From Halobacillus ihumii (GTDB taxonomy: Bacteria; Bacillota; Bacilli; Bacillales; Halobacillaceae): 64,000 bases of DNA. Position numbers and translations under genes: made by a program. Shown one piece after another: positions 62,220-64,000 of this stretch. The stretch is taken from NCBI RefSeq assembly GCF_902726645.1, contig NZ_CACVAO010000002.1:26109-90108 (forward strand). Reading direction: 5' to 3'. The notes beneath the pieces were generated by a model that was not told where the DNA came from, made no database searches, and worked only from the letters and a program-made list of their open reading frames with translations. Every line of letters starts with the position of its first letter. Position 1 is the first letter of the stretch.

Positions 62220-62930
62220 CTAAAATCCAGTCCAACCACCAAAAAACTGATTGGTTATAAAGGAAGTAAATTGAGTCATCCAACCAAAAAATAAGACGAT
62301 TCCCATTGCAATCATGGCATAACCACCAACAGCCATGATTTTCCTGTTATGTTTTCTAATCCATTTTAACCTTCCGATAAAAAGAGCCATGATTATAAAA
62401 GGAATAGAAAACCCTAAGACATAACAGATCATATACAGAACAGCTTGGTTAGGGGAAGAGACTCCAAGAGCAATGACAGCGGCAAGGATCGGGCCTGTAC
62501 AAGGGGTCCATCCAGCTGCGAATCCCATACCGACAGCACTTGACCCTAGATATCCTTGAGGACGGTTTTTTAGGGGAACTTTATAATCTTTCATCAGTAC
62601 TTCAGGTTTAAAGATCCCGAGCGTCACTAAGCCTAAAAAGATAATTAAGATGGCACCTAATTGGCGAATTAAATCATCATAACGAATAAACCACCCACCA
62701 ATCCAAGATGTTGAAAAACCAATAGCAATGAAAATGATGGAAAAACCAAAGAGGAAAAATAATGTGTGAAGAAAGGGTTGTTTCTTAGCCAACAATTTTT
62801 TGTCCTGTAAATCATCTAGGGACATTCCAGTAATATAAGATAGAAATGCAGGATATAAGGGTAAATTACAAGGCGAAATAAATGATAAAAACCCTGCTCC
62901 AAAGGCTAATAGTAGATTGATATCAGCCAT
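62220..62930 (-). CDS. ccdA: CcdA cytochrome c biogenesis membrane protein
   Basis: 236 aa from ATG 62930 (GGAGAGAG upstream), overlapping the resA end. Six TM helices with FISPCNLPLYPAFLSYITG and AGWTPCTGPILAAVIALG: the two membrane Cys that carry reducing equivalents from thioredoxin to ResA. Confidence 0.93.
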   Translation of the reverse strand: MADINLLLAFGAGFLSFISPCNLPLYPAFLSYITGMSLDDLQDKKLLAKKQPFLHTLFFLFGFSIIFIAIGFSTSWIGGWFIRYDDLIRQLGAILIIFLGLVTLGIFKPEVLMKDYKVPLKNRPQGYLGSSAVGMGFAAGWTPCTGPILAAVIALGVSSPNQAVLYMICYVLGFSIPFIIMALFIGRLKWIRKHNRKIMAVGGYAMIAMGIVLFFGWMTQFTSFITNQFFGGWTGF

Positions 62931-63486
62931 TCGACTCTCTCCAGTCATCCGGTTGAATTCTCTTCATATATCCATGGATTTCTTTTTCCGTCATCCCAGC
63001 TGTGATACGATCAACGACTTTCCCGTTTTCATCGATTAAGAAGGTAACCGGTATGGGCCCAATTCCATAAGCATCTAGTAATTCCTCACCATAGTCCATT
63101 AAAACGGGGAACATCATTCCTTTACGATCGACAAACGCTTGTACCGTTACAGCACTTTCTCCTACATCGACAGAGAGAACCTGTACACCTTTATCTTTAA
63201 AAATTTGATATTGATTTTCTATGTAGGGCATTTCTTTCTCGCAGGGTTTACAGTAGGTTGCCCATACATTGAGAAATACACCTTGTCCCCGGTAATCGCT
63301 AAGTTGAATAATTTCCCCATCAAGAGTCTCCAATTTAAAGTCAGGGGCCATATCTCCGGCATTGACGACCCCTGAATTTTTTGTGAAGTTCTGATAAAGG
63401 ACAAACCCTATGAGAAGGGCAAATACACTTAATATGGAGATACGCATGATCGATCGTTTGCGACGATTTTTCACTTTTAAAAACAC
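62923..63486 (-). CDS. resA: ResA-like thiol-disulfide oxidoreductase
   Basis: 187 aa, GTG start. N-terminal TM anchor, then a thioredoxin fold with WATYCKPCEKEMP (CxxC, here CKPC), GDMAPDFKLETLDG and GPIPVTFLIDENGKV (cis-Pro). Keeps apocytochrome c haem-site Cys reduced outside the membrane. Operon with ccdA. Confidence 0.92.
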   Translation of the reverse strand: MFLKVKNRRKRSIMRISILSVFALLIGFVLYQNFTKNSGVVNAGDMAPDFKLETLDGEIIQLSDYRGQGVFLNVWATYCKPCEKEMPYIENQYQIFKDKGVQVLSVDVGESAVTVQAFVDRKGMMFPVLMDYGEELLDAYGIGPIPVTFLIDENGKVVDRITAGMTEKEIHGYMKRIQPDDWRESNG

Positions 63487-63612
63487 GCCTTTCTTTAATG
63501 ATCGATGATCTTAGATCTCTTCCCAGAACAGTAATATTTCTGAGACCGTATAATTAGAAGGTGTGGCCTGGTCCAGAGCTAGCATTTTAAATCACGGTAT
63601 AAAACTTCCTGC

Positions 63613-64000
63613 TTACGCGTAGGAATGTAAACCAGATATGATTAAATTTACAGCAAGTAAGTTAAACATAATGATGGCAAACCCTCCCACAGCAAGCCAT
63701 GCTGATTTCGTTCCATGCCATCCTCTTGAAAGTCTGAGGTGCAGGAAAGCAGCATAGAAAAAGAAGGTAATTAAAGCCCACACTTCTTTAGGATCCCATC
63801 CCCAGAAACGACTCCAAGCTTCTTGGGCCCATATCATTGCAAAAATTAGCGCACCTAGTGTAAAAATAGGAAACCCGATAGCCACTGCGCGATAAGATAT
63901 TTCATCAACAAGTTCTGGGTTCACTTTTTTCAAGAAAGGCTGAATTGCTGCTCCAATGCGCTTTCTTAAAAATAAACGTACAAGCCAGTAAATAACGAGG
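63613..64000 (-). CDS. resC: ResC/CcsB cytochrome c synthesis protein (partial, N-terminus outside window)
   Basis: The frame is open to the window end; the visible 128 codons include [27 protein letters not shown], the haem-binding [14 protein letters not shown] and [11 protein letters not shown]. With ResB it forms the system II haem ligation complex. The gap to resA (63487-63612) shows no gene; resB is not between them. Confidence 0.9.
   Translation of the reverse strand, partial: LVIYWLVRLFLRKRIGAAIQPFLKKVNPELVDEISYRAVAIGFPIFTLGALIFAMIWAQEAWSRFWGWDPKEVWALITFFFYAAFLHLRLSRGWHGTKSAWLAVGGFAIIMFNLLAVNLIISGLHSYA

Overview
The window looks like part of a large, low-GC accessory replicon, probably a conjugative or mobilizable plasmid, from an endospore-forming member of the Bacillaceae. 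The evidence is strong AGGAGG ribosome sites with frequent TTG/GTG starts, a SpoIIP homologue, a YIEGIA pair, MntR, QoxABCD, LtaS, ResA/CcdA/ResC and a DegU-like regulator. No rRNA or core ribosomal genes are present. The only tRNA, tRNA-Cys(GCA), lies inside a mobile region.

Layout. (1) 1-6.9 kb, minus strand: a Gram-positive type IV secretion operon with a four-fold ribbon-helix-helix protein, a 46-aa protein, a 168-aa unknown, VirB2/CagC-like, PrgI-like and TrsD-like proteins, VirB4, an EssB/YukC-like membrane protein and a CwlT-like wall hydrolase cut by the window edge. (2) 7.2-14.3 kb: the replicon core, with a Rep gene carrying palindromic iterons inside its coding sequence, decayed small genes, a type I toxin-antitoxin locus, an Hfq-like protein, a ParA plus RHH partition pair with centromere-like repeats, and an ArdC-like antirestriction protein. 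(3) 14.3-19.4 kb: a MobQ mobilization module with a recognisable oriT (TAAGTGCG/CCCT beside a hairpin), accessory proteins, a MobA/MobL relaxase and a doubly broken topoisomerase III. (4) 19.6-25.5 kb: accessory island with a DUF6414 gene, a winged-helix/PD-(D/E)XK protein, two serine resolvases, a zeta-type toxin with a small partner, and gene fragments. (5) 25.7-43.6 kb: metabolic and envelope cargo, including an aldehyde dehydrogenase, class F sortase, SpoIIP, MntR, ZIP transporter, aa3-type quinol oxidase, an ArsR repressor and LtaS.

(6) 43.8-60.1 kb: an acyltransferase gene is split by a 15,320-bp insertion (44147-59466) flanked by the 5-bp duplication TTGTA; deleting the insertion and one repeat copy restores one reading frame. 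The insertion has two unlike Tn3-family units. Unit A (44147-51325, 38-bp inverted repeats) carries what I regard as the key system: a compact RiPP gene cluster with an MFS exporter, a B12-binding radical SAM enzyme, a LanD/HFCD-type flavoprotein decarboxylase, a radical SAM/SPASM maturase and a 42-aa precursor ending in Cys-Asn-Cys. Unit A's own transposase is truncated and its resolvase is frameshifted. Unit B (52768-59466, identical 52-bp inverted repeats) carries an intact Tn4430-like TnpA and TnpI, a DUF3888-like protein, a VanZ-family protein, a secreted protein, and a 239-bp Tn3-derived miniature element with its own duplication ATGTA. A tRNA-Cys, a YvrJ protein and a subtilisin-like protease lie between A and B.

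(7) 60.2-64 kb, minus strand: a tandem AbrB-like protein, a GH13 amylase-like protein that has lost several invariant catalytic residues, and a cytochrome c maturation set (ccdA, resA, partial resC).

Inferred cooperation: Rep/Par maintain the plasmid; the T4SS and MobQ relaxase move it; ArdC-like and toxin-antitoxin genes help it establish and persist. The transposon cargo would make and export a thioether- and/or aminovinylcysteine-modified peptide. Several one-base frameshifts (9.36, 17.49, 35.87 and 50.37 kb) could be real decay or base-calling errors.
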